Shown: piece after piece, positions 8,815-17,599 of the stretch
How positions within the stretch are numbered: the stretch's first letter is position 1
How the letters are laid out: every line of letters starts with the position of its first letter
DNA from: Xanthobacter oligotrophicus
GTDB lineage: Bacteria > Pseudomonadota > Alphaproteobacteria > Rhizobiales > Xanthobacteraceae
Reading direction: 5' to 3'
DNA: 64,000 bases
Assembly (NCBI RefSeq): GCF_008364685.1
Contig: NZ_VTTL01000012.1
Location: forward strand, 124,001 to 188,000
The notes under the pieces: model-generated
Database searches by the model: none
What the model was told of the DNA's origin: nothing
What the model saw: the letters and a program-made list of their open reading frames with translations, nothing else
Translations under genes and position numbers: made by a program

Positions 8815-9179
8815 AGCCGCCCCGCGTCTTCGTCGCCTTCGACGACAACGCCGGGCCGGCGCGCAAGCGGGGCGGAGCGACGCCGCGCTCCATGGCTCCC
8901 ATCCTCGGGCTCCAGCCGCGCGCCGCCAACGCGGCGGATGATGTGACGCCGTAGGACATGCGCGCCGGGCTGGCCGAGGACAAGAGTCGCCTCGTCACCG
9001 TCCTAAGGGAGGTTCGTGCCTGCGGGAGGTTCATGCCTGCGGGTGGTTCACGCCGCGTCCGACAGGCACTATGACGTGGCCACGGCGCGCCCTGTCGAAG
9101 TGTGGATCGACGAGGCTTGGCGCCGGGCGCGGCCCCCTTCGAGAGCACGCGCACCCGCCGAGCGGTGGTCTCAGCAAGA
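8815..9179. other. Intergenic stretch with a short tandem repeat
   Basis: No gene recognised. The plus frame continues with a few protein-like residues but meets stops early. It includes three tandem 17-bp units at 9007-9057. Confidence 0.5.
9007..9057 (+). repeat. 17-bp tandem repeat, three units
   Basis: Units at 9007-9023, 9024-9040 and 9041-9057. The first two differ at one base; the third has diverged at several positions. The core is GGGAGGTTCRTGCCTGC. It is non-coding as far as I can see. Confidence 0.7.
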
Positions 9180-9207
9180 AGCCCGCCGGTTTGCGTCGGC
9201 GGGCTTT
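9180..9207 (+). terminator. Probable intrinsic terminator
   Basis: Stem AGCCCGCCG (9180-9188) / CGGCGGGCT (9197-9205) with an 8-nt loop and a short T-run, between a plus-strand gene and a convergent minus-strand gene. It most likely closes the transcript from the membrane protein. Confidence 0.6.
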
Positions 9208-9235
9208 CGCGTGTCCGGGGCGCACCGGCACACAT

Positions 9236-9272
9236 GAAGAAGCCGGGCGCAGGGGGTGCGTCCGGCTTCTTC
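9236..9272 (-). terminator. Hairpin downstream of the IalB-like gene
   Basis: Perfect 11-bp stem GAAGAAGCCGG / CCGGCTTCTTC at 9236-9246 and 9262-9272, starting 38 nt after the stop of the minus-strand gene. The minus strand lacks a long T-run, but position and stem length fit a terminator. Confidence 0.6.
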
Positions 9273-9309
9273 GGATTGCGAGCTGTGGGGCGGGGATGCG
9301 CCGGCCGGG

Positions 9310-9960
9310 TCAGGCCTTCTTGAGGGCGGCGAGGACCTTGTCGATGCCGACGATGGCCACCTTCACGTTCACCTGCCGGCCGTCCGCCAGATAGAAGCCC
9401 ACCGTCGCCTCCTTGGCGGCGGAAAGGTCGTTGGCGAAGGCCTGGTCATAGGCGATGGAAGCCTCGCACTCGGCCTGGCCGCAGGTCTGGAAGGCGAGGC
9501 GCCGCACGTTCTGCCCCAGCGTGATGTCCACGCCCTCGCGCACGATCACGCCGGTGGGGGTGGTGATGGCGAGGGTCGGCACATCCTTGCCGTCGCGGCC
9601 GACCTTGAGCACCAGCACGGCGCGGTTGGTCTTGGCGTCGGTGACGCGCATGGTGGCCCAGCAGGTCTTCTTGGCGGTCTTGGCGCCGGCCGCCGGGGGA
9701 AGTTCCTGGCAGGTCAGGATCCAGCTGTCGAAGCGTTGGGTCTCGGTCTTCACCGGCCCGGTCGGGGCGGCAGGGGCGGCGGGCGCCGCCGGCTGGGCCG
9801 TACGCTGCTGCTGTTGCTGCTGGGCCTCGGCTGCCGACATGGCCACCAGCCAGGTGGCGGCCAGGATGACGGCGGCGGCGGCGCCGAGCACCGCGCCGAT
9901 ACGAAGGGAAAAGGATCTGGGGGAAAAGGATCTGGAAGGGGTCACGGACGTCTCCGACAT
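9310..9960 (-). CDS. Invasion-associated locus B (IalB) family periplasmic protein
   Basis: 216-aa protein with an N-terminal hydrophobic signal (IGAVLGAAAAVILAATWLVAM) ending near AEA, then a Gln run and an Ala/Pro-rich linker (about residues 45-68). The conserved domain follows: FDSWILTCQELP, KKTCWATMRVTDAKTNRAVLVLKVG, the LAITTPTGVIVREGVDI block and FQTCGQAECEASIAYD, with paired cysteines likely forming disulfides in the periplasm. IalB proteins are common in Hyphomicrobiales; the name comes from Bartonella, and no virulence role follows here. Monocistronic, bounded by hairpins on its 3' side. Confidence 0.88.
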   Translation of the reverse strand: MSETSVTPSRSFSPRSFSLRIGAVLGAAAAVILAATWLVAMSAAEAQQQQQQRTAQPAAPAAPAAPTGPVKTETQRFDSWILTCQELPPAAGAKTAKKTCWATMRVTDAKTNRAVLVLKVGRDGKDVPTLAITTPTGVIVREGVDITLGQNVRRLAFQTCGQAECEASIAYDQAFANDLSAAKEATVGFYLADGRQVNVKVAIVGIDKVLAALKKA

Positions 9961-10054
9961 CTCGCACTCAGGCGAAGTGGATCGCGGTTCGCGTGAAGAA
10001 AAAGCGTAGTCCGATCAGCCTGCGACAGGGCCGATCGACCTGCCCTTGAGGTGG

Positions 10055-10083
10055 GAAAGGCGGCGTGCCGGAGCACGCCGCCT
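10055..10083 (-). terminator. Intrinsic terminator of the autotransporter gene
   Basis: Perfect 11-bp stem (AGGCGGCGTGC / GCACGCCGCCT) with a 4-nt loop. On the minus strand it is followed by TTT, and it starts 24 nt after the autotransporter stop. Confidence 0.8.
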
Positions 10084-10106
10084 CATTTCGACCCGGAAGG
10101 GCGATC

Positions 10107-13100
10107 TCACCACTGGTAGCGAACGCCACCCTTCGCGCTGCCGGCGACGTAGCTCTCGCCGAACTTGATGTCGGCGTTGGTGAAGCCGTTCCACCCGCTG
10201 TCCTTGGCGAAGTAGTTCAGGCCGACGCCCACCTCGCCGAACAGACCGTTGAAGCTGTCCACGGTGTTGAAGGGCAGGCCGGGGTTGTAGATCGTGACCG
10301 CATTGTCGCCGAGGAACTCGTACCACAGGCGACCGGTGAGGCTGGCCTCGATCCGGTAGGTGGCCGCGTCGTAGGCGGTGGCCCCGACCCGGGCACCGAT
10401 GGCACCCCGCAGGCTGTCGTTGTTTCCGAAGTCCACCAGCGTGCCGGTCCCGATGGCGAGGTTGGAAATGTTGGTGTTCACGTAGCTGAGGGTGGCCAGG
10501 CCATCCACGAAGCCGGTCGCGCCCCACTTGTAGAAGCGATAGCCGGTATCGACCACGAAGCCGTAGTTCCTGGCATCCGGGGACTGACCGTAGTAGCCCG
10601 CCCCGACGAGGGTGGGTGCCTGATAGTCCATGGACAGGAAGTCAGCCTTGAACAGGGCGTCGAGGAACCAGTTGTTGTTGATGTAGGTGGCGTAGACGCC
10701 GACCGTGCCGCCCGTGTAGTCCGCCGTGGAGGGCGAGCCCGAGAAGGACAGGTCGGAGGCCACATAGCCGCCGAGAACACCGAACACCACCGCGTCGTTG
10801 GGACCGAACACGCCTTCCTTGCCGAAGTCGGCGCCGGCCATGAACCCGTAGATGTTCTGGTTGTAGCCGGTGTCGAAGCCGTAGGCGCGGCCGTAGGCGG
10901 CGTAGTTGTCGGACGCGTCACGCGAGCCCCAGCTGCCGATCACCTTACCCCAGACACCGGGGGTGACGGAGCTTGGCGCACCGTTGACGGTCTTGATGCC
11001 TTCCTTGGTGACGAGGGTCGTGGTCGTGCCCTGCAGGTAGGTGCGCAGGTCGGCCTGGCGATCGAGCCACACGCCGGTGGTCTCGTGCCAGATGGCCTGG
11101 GCGCCGGTGACCAGCTTCGGCAGTTCGAACACTTCCTGGTCGGGCATGCCGACGAGGTACTGGTCGTTGCCGATGGCCACGAGGTCGTAGAAGAACAGGC
11201 CCTTGTCGATCACGCCGCCGAACTTGGCGCTGTAGTTGGTCGACGCCGAAGAGATCACGAAGCTCGCGGTCTCGCCGGGGGTGTTCTTGCCGTAGGTGAC
11301 GCCGGTCGGATCGACCACGTCCACCACCTTGATGCCCGCGAGGTTCCACGCGCCGGCGCCGGTGTTGACGTCGTGGATCAGCAGCTGGGTCTGGCCGGGG
11401 GTGACGAGGCCGACGATGTCGTTCCCGTTCACGTCGCGACCGCCCACCTGCAGGATGTCCGAGGTGGAGCCGGCGGCGCCGACGAAGGTGTCGAGGCCCA
11501 CCGTGCTGTTGCCGACGCCGCGGAAGATGCCGCTCACGTAGGTCACGTCGCGGGTGCCGTTCCAGGCGATCTGGCCGGGGGTTTCGTCCCGAAGGTCGAG
11601 CAGGCCCGCGCCCACATAACCGGCATCGCCGTTGTTGAAGGTCTCGAGGCTGTAGAACGAGGTGGTCTCAGCCACGGCGCCCTGGAGCGCGGTGACGATC
11701 CGGCCCGGGTTGTTGACCGTGTCATTGCCGCCGCCGAAGTAGTTGTTGCCGACGGTGACCCAGGTGTTGGAGCTGAAGTTGTTGAACACGTCGTCCTTGC
11801 CGGTGAGGCCGACGCGGCCGACGATGGTGCCGTAATTGTCGATGGTGGTGGCGCCGCCGTCGGTGTCGATGACGATCTGGCTCGCCGCCGTCACGATATC
11901 TCCGTGGAAGGCGTAGGCCCAGGAGCTCACCAGCGAGTCCGCGCCCACCGTGATGTTGGTGGCGTCGTCGCTGCGCACCGAGATCACCGCGTTGGACCAG
12001 GTCTGGCCCGAGCCGGACACGACGTTGTTGGCGCCGATGCTCACGGTGGCGATATCGGCGTCCGAGATGCGGATCGCGTTGCCGACACCGTTCTCGTCGG
12101 CGTCGCCGATGATCCGGGCATAGGAGCCGGTGGTGACGTTGACGTTGTCCCAGCCGTGGGCGTGGATCGCGTCGTCGCCGGCGACAACCTGCGTCGACTT
12201 CACGGAGGTCCCGCCGAGCACGTTCACGTAGATGTCGCCGGCCCCGAAGGAGCGGTTGGACACCCGGATGCCGTCGTCGCCCGCTTCCACGGAGGCGGTG
12301 GAGCCGACCGTGACGGTCAGATCGCCCGAGCCGCCGAACTTGTGGGCGACGATGCCGTCATCAGCAGCGCTGACCAGGCTGTTGGTGCCGGTGGTGACGT
12401 TGGTGGCGCCGGTCGTGAACAGGGACGTGGCGTAGATGCCGTCGTTGCCGGCCAGGATGGCGGAATTCTCGCCGGTGGTGACGCTGTTGTCACCGGTGCC
12501 GAAGAGGTGGCCCGACGTGATGCCGTTGGTCAGAGCATAGATCTTGCTGCCGAGACCGGTGGTGGTGGTGAGGTTGCCGTCGCCGAAAGCCTTGCCGGCG
12601 ACGATGCCCGCGAAGGTCGGCGTCGCGAGGCTGCCGATGGTCGAGCCTTCGCCGGTGGTGACGACCACGTTGCCGTCGCCGAAGGCCTGGCCGGCGGTGA
12701 TGCCGATGCCCGCGGTGTTGATGGCGCTGTTCTTGCCGGTGGTCACGGTCACGGCGTCGCCGCCCACGGTGGCGCTGTCGCCGAAGAGCTTCAGGGCCAC
12801 GATGCCGCCGAGGCCGGCATTGATGGTGCTGCTTTCGCCGGTGGCCACGCTGACGTTGCCGTCGCCGAACGACTTGGAGGCGATAATGCCGATGTCAGCC
12901 GCGGTGATGGTGGTGGAGGCGAGCTGCGTCACCGTCACGTTGCCGTCGCCAAAAAGGGCGTTGGCCTCGATGCCGTTGCCGGTGGTGGCGGTGATGTTGG
13001 CGTTGGCGTTCACCGCCACGTCGCCGTTGCCACCCTTCAGGATGAAGATGCCGTTGTCGCCGGCGTTGATGGCGGTGTTGTTGGTCACCGTCACGTTGCC

Positions 13101-16100
13101 GGTGGACAGGGCGATGCTGCGCACCTGGATGCCGTCGTCGCCCGCGGTGACGATGGCGTTGGTGGTGACGTTGACGTCGCCGCCGCCCAGCAGGTTCACC
13201 GAGATGCCGTCATCGCCGGCATTGATGGTGCCGTTGGCGGTGGTGTTGACGGTGATGGGGGTGTTGGCCGTGGGCGAGAGGCTGATGGCCACCGCCGTGA
13301 TGCCGTCGCCGCCGGTCGCTCCGCCCGGGTAGCCGCCGATCGCCGAGTCCACGTCGATGGTGGTGGCGCCGGAATCTCCGAGCTTGAAGGTGGCGATGCC
13401 GATGCCCGCCGACTGGATCGGGGCGCCGGCATTGATGTTCACGTCGATGTCGCCGGTGCCGACATTGCCGGCCAGGATGCCGATGCCGGTGGCCTGAACG
13501 TTGGCGTTCACGTTGGCCTGGGCGAGGCCGGAACCGAAGGTCACGGCCGCACCGCCGATGAGCGGCGGGTCGATCACGGCATTGACGTTCAGGACGGCAC
13601 TGCCGGTGCCGCCGGCGAAGGCGGCCGCGCCGAACAGGCCGTCGGCCGAGATCTTCTGGTCGACGTTCACCGTGGTGTTGCCACCGGTGTTGAAGGCGAT
13701 GATGCCGGAGCCGCCCGCGTCGATCTCGGCCTTGTTGGTCACCGTCACGGTGCCGCCGTCGCCGATGATGCCGGCCACGATGCCCTGCGAGCCGGCCGTG
13801 ATCTTGGCGTTGGTGGTCACGTCCAGCGTGCCCTTGTCACCGAGGATGCCAGCCGCGATGCCCTGGGAGCCAGCGTCGATGGTGTCGTTGGTGACGACGG
13901 TGACCTTGCCGCGGTCTCCGGAGAGGCCGGCAATGATGCCCTGGCTGCCGGCGGTGATCGCGGCGTTGGTGGTCACGTCGACGGTGAAGTCATTGCCGGA
14001 CGCGCCGGCGAGAATGCCGAAGGTGCCCGCGTTGATGGCGCCGTTGGCGGTGGTTTCCACCTTCACCGAGCCGGACTTGCCGGACGCAAGGGCGGTGACG
14101 CCGAAGCCGGTGACGTCGATGGTGTTGTCCACCTTCACACTGGTGGTCGCGACGTTGTTGGCGTTGGCCGAGGCCAGGATGCCGGCCGCCGAGTTGTTGA
14201 TGACGCCGTACTGCTCGACCGTGCTGGTGGCGTTCTTGCCGCCGCCCTGCGCCGTGGCGAGGCCGGTGATGGCGACGCCCGAGCCGCCGCTCACCGGGCC
14301 GTAGGTGTCGATGGTGCTCGTGGCGTTGCCGAAGACGCTTTCGGTCGAAGCAAAGATGCCGCCCAGGCCGCCGCTGGTGGTGCCCGCGGAGGTGATGCTG
14401 GTGGTGGTCGACTGGTCGATGACCGCGTGGACACCGATGCCCACGCCGGAGGCGCTGCTGACGGTGCCGTTGGTATTGACCGTGACGTTGCCACCGATGC
14501 TGGTCTTGTTGATCGCGATGCCGGCGAGGCCGCCGGAAACGGTGGTGCCGCCGGCCGTGTTCACGTCGACGTTGCCGGTGGCTTGATACTGGCTGTTGAC
14601 GAGGACGCCAAAGCCGAGCGGGCCGCCGGTGGCCTGCGTGGTACCGCCGAGCGTGACGTTTACGTCATCGCCGCGCTGGACCAGGTTGATGCCGGCAAGG
14701 GCGCCGGACAGGCTGGCCGCGCCAGTGGTGCTGACGTTGATCTTCTCATCGGCCGAGCCGTAGAGGCCGGAACTCACCAGCGGCAAGGTGCCCTGCGCCG
14801 TGCCGGAGAAGTTGGTGACGGTGAGGTCGCCGTTGTCGGTGGTCAGGGCGAGGCCGGCGAGGCCGCCGGTCGCCGAGCCGGAGAAGTTGTTGACGTTGAT
14901 GTCGCCCTGGGCGGTCTGGGCCAGGATGCCCGCGCCCAGCGTGCCCTTCGCGTTGCCCGCGAAATTGTTCACAGAGATATTGCCGACGACGCTGGCCGAG
15001 AGGTCAAGGCCATTCACAAGGCCGGTCACCGAGGCGTTGGTGCCGAAATTGTTGGCGGTAATGTTGCCGCTCGCCGTCTGGGCCTGGATGCCGTCGTACA
15101 GCACGCCGTTCGACGAGCCGTTGAAGCCGGTCAGGTTGATGTTGCCAACCTGGGTCGAGGCACTGATGCCCGTGACGCCGCCCTGGGCCGAGCTGGCGAA
15201 ATTCTTGACGCTGATGTCGCCGAGATCGCTTTCGAGCTTCAGGCCGTTGACCAAGCCGGAAATATAGGGGGCCGAACCCGAGGCGGGCGCGGTGAAGTTG
15301 TCAGCGATGATGTTACCGCTGAAGGTCGTCGCCGAAATGCCGCTCGTACCCCCCGAAGCCGTGCCCTTGAAGCCGGTCAGGTCGATCTTGCCGTTGCCCG
15401 CCGTGGTATCGATAACGATGCCGCTGCCCGCAACGCCCGTCGCCTTGCCGTCGAAATTCGTGACGGTCACGTTACCGGGCGCCGTGATGCTGATGCCGTT
15501 GCCGAGAAGACCACCGGTGAAAGTGGTTCCGTTCGACACATTGAGCGTAACGGTCTGGCCCGACAGGGTCGCGGCGTTGCCAAGGACGGATGAGTACTGA
15601 CCGCCGCTCGTCGTGACATTGACCGTGCCGCCAGCGTCCACACTCAGACCACCGGCGGTACCGGAGACGTTGGCGCTGGAATTGGACGAGAAGGTGATGT
15701 TGTGATCGGCCGTCAGTACAACGCCGGTCCCCAATGGGGCGGACACCGTCGCGGCGAACCCGGAAACGTTGATGTTGCCGTCTGCATCGAAATTGATGCC
15801 ATCGCCGGCTACGGTGCTGAACGATCCGGCGATTTGGGTCGAAGTGATATTACGGTCCGGCGTCCCGCTTGCCGTGACATAGAGCCCTAATAGGGTTGAG
15901 TTTGTCGAAGGCTGGGTAGTGACCGTGACGTCTTTGTTGGTGCTGAAAAGACCGCCGTTTGAGTTGCCTGAGCAATTGATGGCCGTCGGGTTAATGAAAG
16001 GGCTACCCGAGCAAGCCGCTTCAGCCGCGGTCGGCACCAGGAGTGCGCCCACGGCGAGGGCCGGAACCAGTGCGGTGCTGAGGAGGAGGGCGCGGGTGCG

Positions 16101-16163
16101 CCGGTGGCGCAGGGAGATTTCCCCAGAAGCGCCCGAAAGGATGGTGCCGCCCGTATTGGCCAT
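10107..16163 (-). CDS. Large autotransporter (type Va secretion) with repetitive beta-helical passenger
   Basis: 2018-aa surface or secreted protein. Residues 1-49 form a signal peptide (basic RHRRTR, hydrophobic ALLLSTALVPALAVGALLV, cleavage after AEA). The passenger, to about residue 1730, consists of degenerate Gly/Asn/Thr/Val-rich repeats such as ITAGSQGIVAGIIGD and GDGNVVVTTGEGSTI, expected to fold as a right-handed beta-helix. The C-terminal ~285 residues, from GVWGKVIGSWGSR, form the autotransporter beta-barrel and end in the outer-membrane signature RYQW with a terminal aromatic residue. ATG 16163 is chosen over upstream in-frame starts because it has TGGGGG a few nt ahead and places the signal sequence well. 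Ligand or activity is unknown; adhesion or biofilm formation is the usual guess. The divergent AraC gene may control it. Confidence 0.92.
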   Translation of the reverse strand: MANTGGTILSGASGEISLRHRRTRALLLSTALVPALAVGALLVPTAAEAACSGSPFINPTAINCSGNSNGGLFSTNKDVTVTTQPSTNSTLLGLYVTASGTPDRNITSTQIAGSFSTVAGDGINFDADGNINVSGFAATVSAPLGTGVVLTADHNITFSSNSSANVSGTAGGLSVDAGGTVNVTTSGGQYSSVLGNAATLSGQTVTLNVSNGTTFTGGLLGNGISITAPGNVTVTNFDGKATGVAGSGIVIDTTAGNGKIDLTGFKGTASGGTSGISATTFSGNIIADNFTAPASGSAPYISGLVNGLKLESDLGDISVKNFASSAQGGVTGISASTQVGNINLTGFNGSSNGVLYDGIQAQTASGNITANNFGTNASVTGLVNGLDLSASVVGNISVNNFAGNAKGTLGAGILAQTAQGDINVNNFSGSATGGLAGLALTTDNGDLTVTNFSGTAQGTLPLVSSGLYGSADEKINVSTTGAASLSGALAGINLVQRGDDVNVTLGGTTQATGGPLGFGVLVNSQYQATGNVDVNTAGGTTVSGGLAGIAINKTSIGGNVTVNTNGTVSSASGVGIGVHAVIDQSTTTSITSAGTTSGGLGGIFASTESVFGNATSTIDTYGPVSGGSGVAITGLATAQGGGKNATSTVEQYGVINNSAAGILASANANNVATTSVKVDNTIDVTGFGVTALASGKSGSVKVETTANGAINAGTFGILAGASGNDFTVDVTTNAAITAGSQGIIAGLSGDRGKVTVVTNDTIDAGSQGIAAGILGDKGTLDVTTNAKITAGSQGIVAGIIGDGGTVTVTNKAEIDAGGSGIIAFNTGGNTTVNVDQKISADGLFGAAAFAGGTGSAVLNVNAVIDPPLIGGAAVTFGSGLAQANVNANVQATGIGILAGNVGTGDIDVNINAGAPIQSAGIGIATFKLGDSGATTIDVDSAIGGYPGGATGGDGITAVAISLSPTANTPITVNTTANGTINAGDDGISVNLLGGGDVNVTTNAIVTAGDDGIQVRSIALSTGNVTVTNNTAINAGDNGIFILKGGNGDVAVNANANITATTGNGIEANALFGDGNVTVTQLASTTITAADIGIIASKSFGDGNVSVATGESSTINAGLGGIVALKLFGDSATVGGDAVTVTTGKNSAINTAGIGITAGQAFGDGNVVVTTGEGSTIGSLATPTFAGIVAGKAFGDGNLTTTTGLGSKIYALTNGITSGHLFGTGDNSVTTGENSAILAGNDGIYATSLFTTGATNVTTGTNSLVSAADDGIVAHKFGGSGDLTVTVGSTASVEAGDDGIRVSNRSFGAGDIYVNVLGGTSVKSTQVVAGDDAIHAHGWDNVNVTTGSYARIIGDADENGVGNAIRISDADIATVSIGANNVVSGSGQTWSNAVISVRSDDATNITVGADSLVSSWAYAFHGDIVTAASQIVIDTDGGATTIDNYGTIVGRVGLTGKDDVFNNFSSNTWVTVGNNYFGGGNDTVNNPGRIVTALQGAVAETTSFYSLETFNNGDAGYVGAGLLDLRDETPGQIAWNGTRDVTYVSGIFRGVGNSTVGLDTFVGAAGSTSDILQVGGRDVNGNDIVGLVTPGQTQLLIHDVNTGAGAWNLAGIKVVDVVDPTGVTYGKNTPGETASFVISSASTNYSAKFGGVIDKGLFFYDLVAIGNDQYLVGMPDQEVFELPKLVTGAQAIWHETTGVWLDRQADLRTYLQGTTTTLVTKEGIKTVNGAPSSVTPGVWGKVIGSWGSRDASDNYAAYGRAYGFDTGYNQNIYGFMAGADFGKEGVFGPNDAVVFGVLGGYVASDLSFSGSPSTADYTGGTVGVYATYINNNWFLDALFKADFLSMDYQAPTLVGAGYYGQSPDARNYGFVVDTGYRFYKWGATGFVDGLATLSYVNTNISNLAIGTGTLVDFGNNDSLRGAIGARVGATAYDAATYRIEASLTGRLWYEFLGDNAVTIYNPGLPFNTVDSFNGLFGEVGVGLNYFAKDSGWNGFTNADIKFGESYVAGSAKGGVRYQW

Positions 16164-16577
16164 CTGAACCCCCAGTAATCGGCCGGTGCCCTGAACCAGC
16201 CGGAAAAACATTGCTTCGGTCGCGGCGCGACGCTTTGTCCGCGTTGCGACCCTTGGATGCAGATGCGCTTCAGGCACCATGCAACTCCAGCGAACTTATC
16301 CAGCGCACGCAATCGCCGCTCCGCAGCCTGCGAATCTTCGCTACTCAAAATGCGAACTTCGTCATATTCGCCGCGGGTGTTGCAGTTTTGCACGAAATGG
16401 CAAAAATTATTTATATTACAATATGATAATTGGGTTTTTACGAGGCTCTTCCGGTGCATGGTACCTTGGGTCAGTTTCGCTGACGCAAGTTAAATGGAGG
16501 TATGAAGATACATCTATTTGCATTTACTCTCTGTTTGTATTGTTCTCCGCTGCGGTACGGGGAGCGACCGCCGAGTG
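16164..16577. promoter_or_regulatory. AT-rich divergent promoter region
   Basis: About 410 nt between the autotransporter and the AraC gene. The part from about 16370 to 16560 is far richer in A+T than the rest of the window (for example the run around 16395-16435). Such islands often hold promoters and silencer-binding sites. Short frames inside it (for example an ATG directly abutting GGAGGT at 16502) do not look like genes. Confidence 0.55.
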
Positions 16578-17531
16578 ATGAACAGCACAACCAAAGCGGG
16601 AAAGCATTACAAGATAAGTATTGGTGCAAATGCGGCGCAGAATACGGCGCTTGCATTCCCTTTAGTTGCCTTGGGTGTGACTGGTCGCAACACGGATGGT
16701 GAGCATTCCGAGGTGGAGACGGCTTCCCCGTTCCAGGCCGCGGCCCTGCATACAGTTGCGATTATTGGTGGAAAGTCAGAGGTTCCCGGCGATTTTCAAG
16801 TCGCCTCGTCGCCGGAGCCGGGGGTCTTCATCGGCAGGTGTTCCGAATCTGCCACGGTGCGTATCGATGACATGCAACCGGTCGCCATCGAGGCCGGCCG
16901 GGCCTTCCTCGGAGTGGTCGCGCGGGAGGCGGAGCTGCATTATGCGGCCGGCGAGGTGACCCTGGTGCTGCTCCCCCGTCAGGTGCTGAAGCTTGCCGAC
17001 GCGCTCAAGGCGGCGCCGTTCGGGGTTTCGGCCGGGCCGGACCCGGCGCTGGATATCCTGATGTCGCACGCCGCGGGGCTTCTCGGCCGCCGGCTGCCGC
17101 CCGCTTTGGCCCTGTTCTGCGAAAGCGCGCTGCTCGGCCTCCTCGCCTTTGCCGCCGGACCCGGCGGGAGCGCCGCCGCGCGCGGGCCGGACGGCCGGGA
17201 TGCGCTCTATCAGGAGATCCTGCTCGACATCGCCGCCAATTGCAGCCGGCACGATTTCGGCGTGTCGCAGGTGGCGCAGCGCCACAAGATCAATGTGCGC
17301 ACGCTCCAGAAGATGTTCCAGCAGCACGGCGTCACGCTGAAAGAGCACCTCACCTGGTCGCGCCTGCAGCTCGCCCGCAACGCCCTGGCCGACCCCGCCA
17401 ATGCGAACAAGAAGGTGTCCGACATCGCGTTTGAGGCCGGCTTCAACGATATCGCCACCTTCAACCGCTTGTTCCGCAGGAGCTTCGGGCGGACGCCCTC
17501 GTCCCTGCGCCATGGCGACGGCGCGGTGTGA
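16578..17531 (+). CDS. AraC-family transcriptional regulator
   Basis: 317-aa activator. The C-terminal ~105 residues carry the two-helix-turn-helix AraC domain: YQEILLDIAANCSRHDFGVSQVAQRHKINVRTLQKMFQQHGVTLKEHL, then the signature KVSDIAFEAGFNDIATFNRLFRRSFGRTPSSLR. The N-terminal domain is a poorly conserved sensing module. An upstream TTG (16518) is in frame; I choose the ATG at 16578. The first ~40 codons are unusually AT-rich, grading into the AT-rich gap. It diverges from the autotransporter, its most likely target (inference), and is followed closely but convergently by the GMC oxidoreductase gene. Confidence 0.85.
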   Translation: MNSTTKAGKHYKISIGANAAQNTALAFPLVALGVTGRNTDGEHSEVETASPFQAAALHTVAIIGGKSEVPGDFQVASSPEPGVFIGRCSESATVRIDDMQPVAIEAGRAFLGVVAREAELHYAAGEVTLVLLPRQVLKLADALKAAPFGVSAGPDPALDILMSHAAGLLGRRLPPALALFCESALLGLLAFAAGPGGSAAARGPDGRDALYQEILLDIAANCSRHDFGVSQVAQRHKINVRTLQKMFQQHGVTLKEHLTWSRLQLARNALADPANANKKVSDIAFEAGFNDIATFNRLFRRSFGRTPSSLRHGDGAV

Positions 17532-17599
17532 GGCCGGGGGTGGTTCCGGGGCGCTTCCGTTCGCATCGGCTCCGGGCAGCCGCGCGGGAGCCGCGTTCC

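Noticed and set aside
12230-14600. Repeated DNA units that at first look like a CRISPR-like array
   Set aside because: They are codon-level repeats of the autotransporter passenger, degenerate and in frame, without constant spacers.
10065-15593. A very long open frame (1842 codons) on the plus strand opposite the autotransporter
   Set aside because: It is the antisense shadow of a repetitive high-GC gene: Gly/Val/Ala/Asp-rich, no signal peptide, no known domain, whereas the minus strand has a signal peptide, passenger repeats and beta-barrel.
16502-16702. Small plus-strand frame beginning directly after GGAGGT
   Set aside because: The ribosome site abuts the ATG with no spacer, the peptide has no domain, and it overlaps the AraC gene start in another frame.
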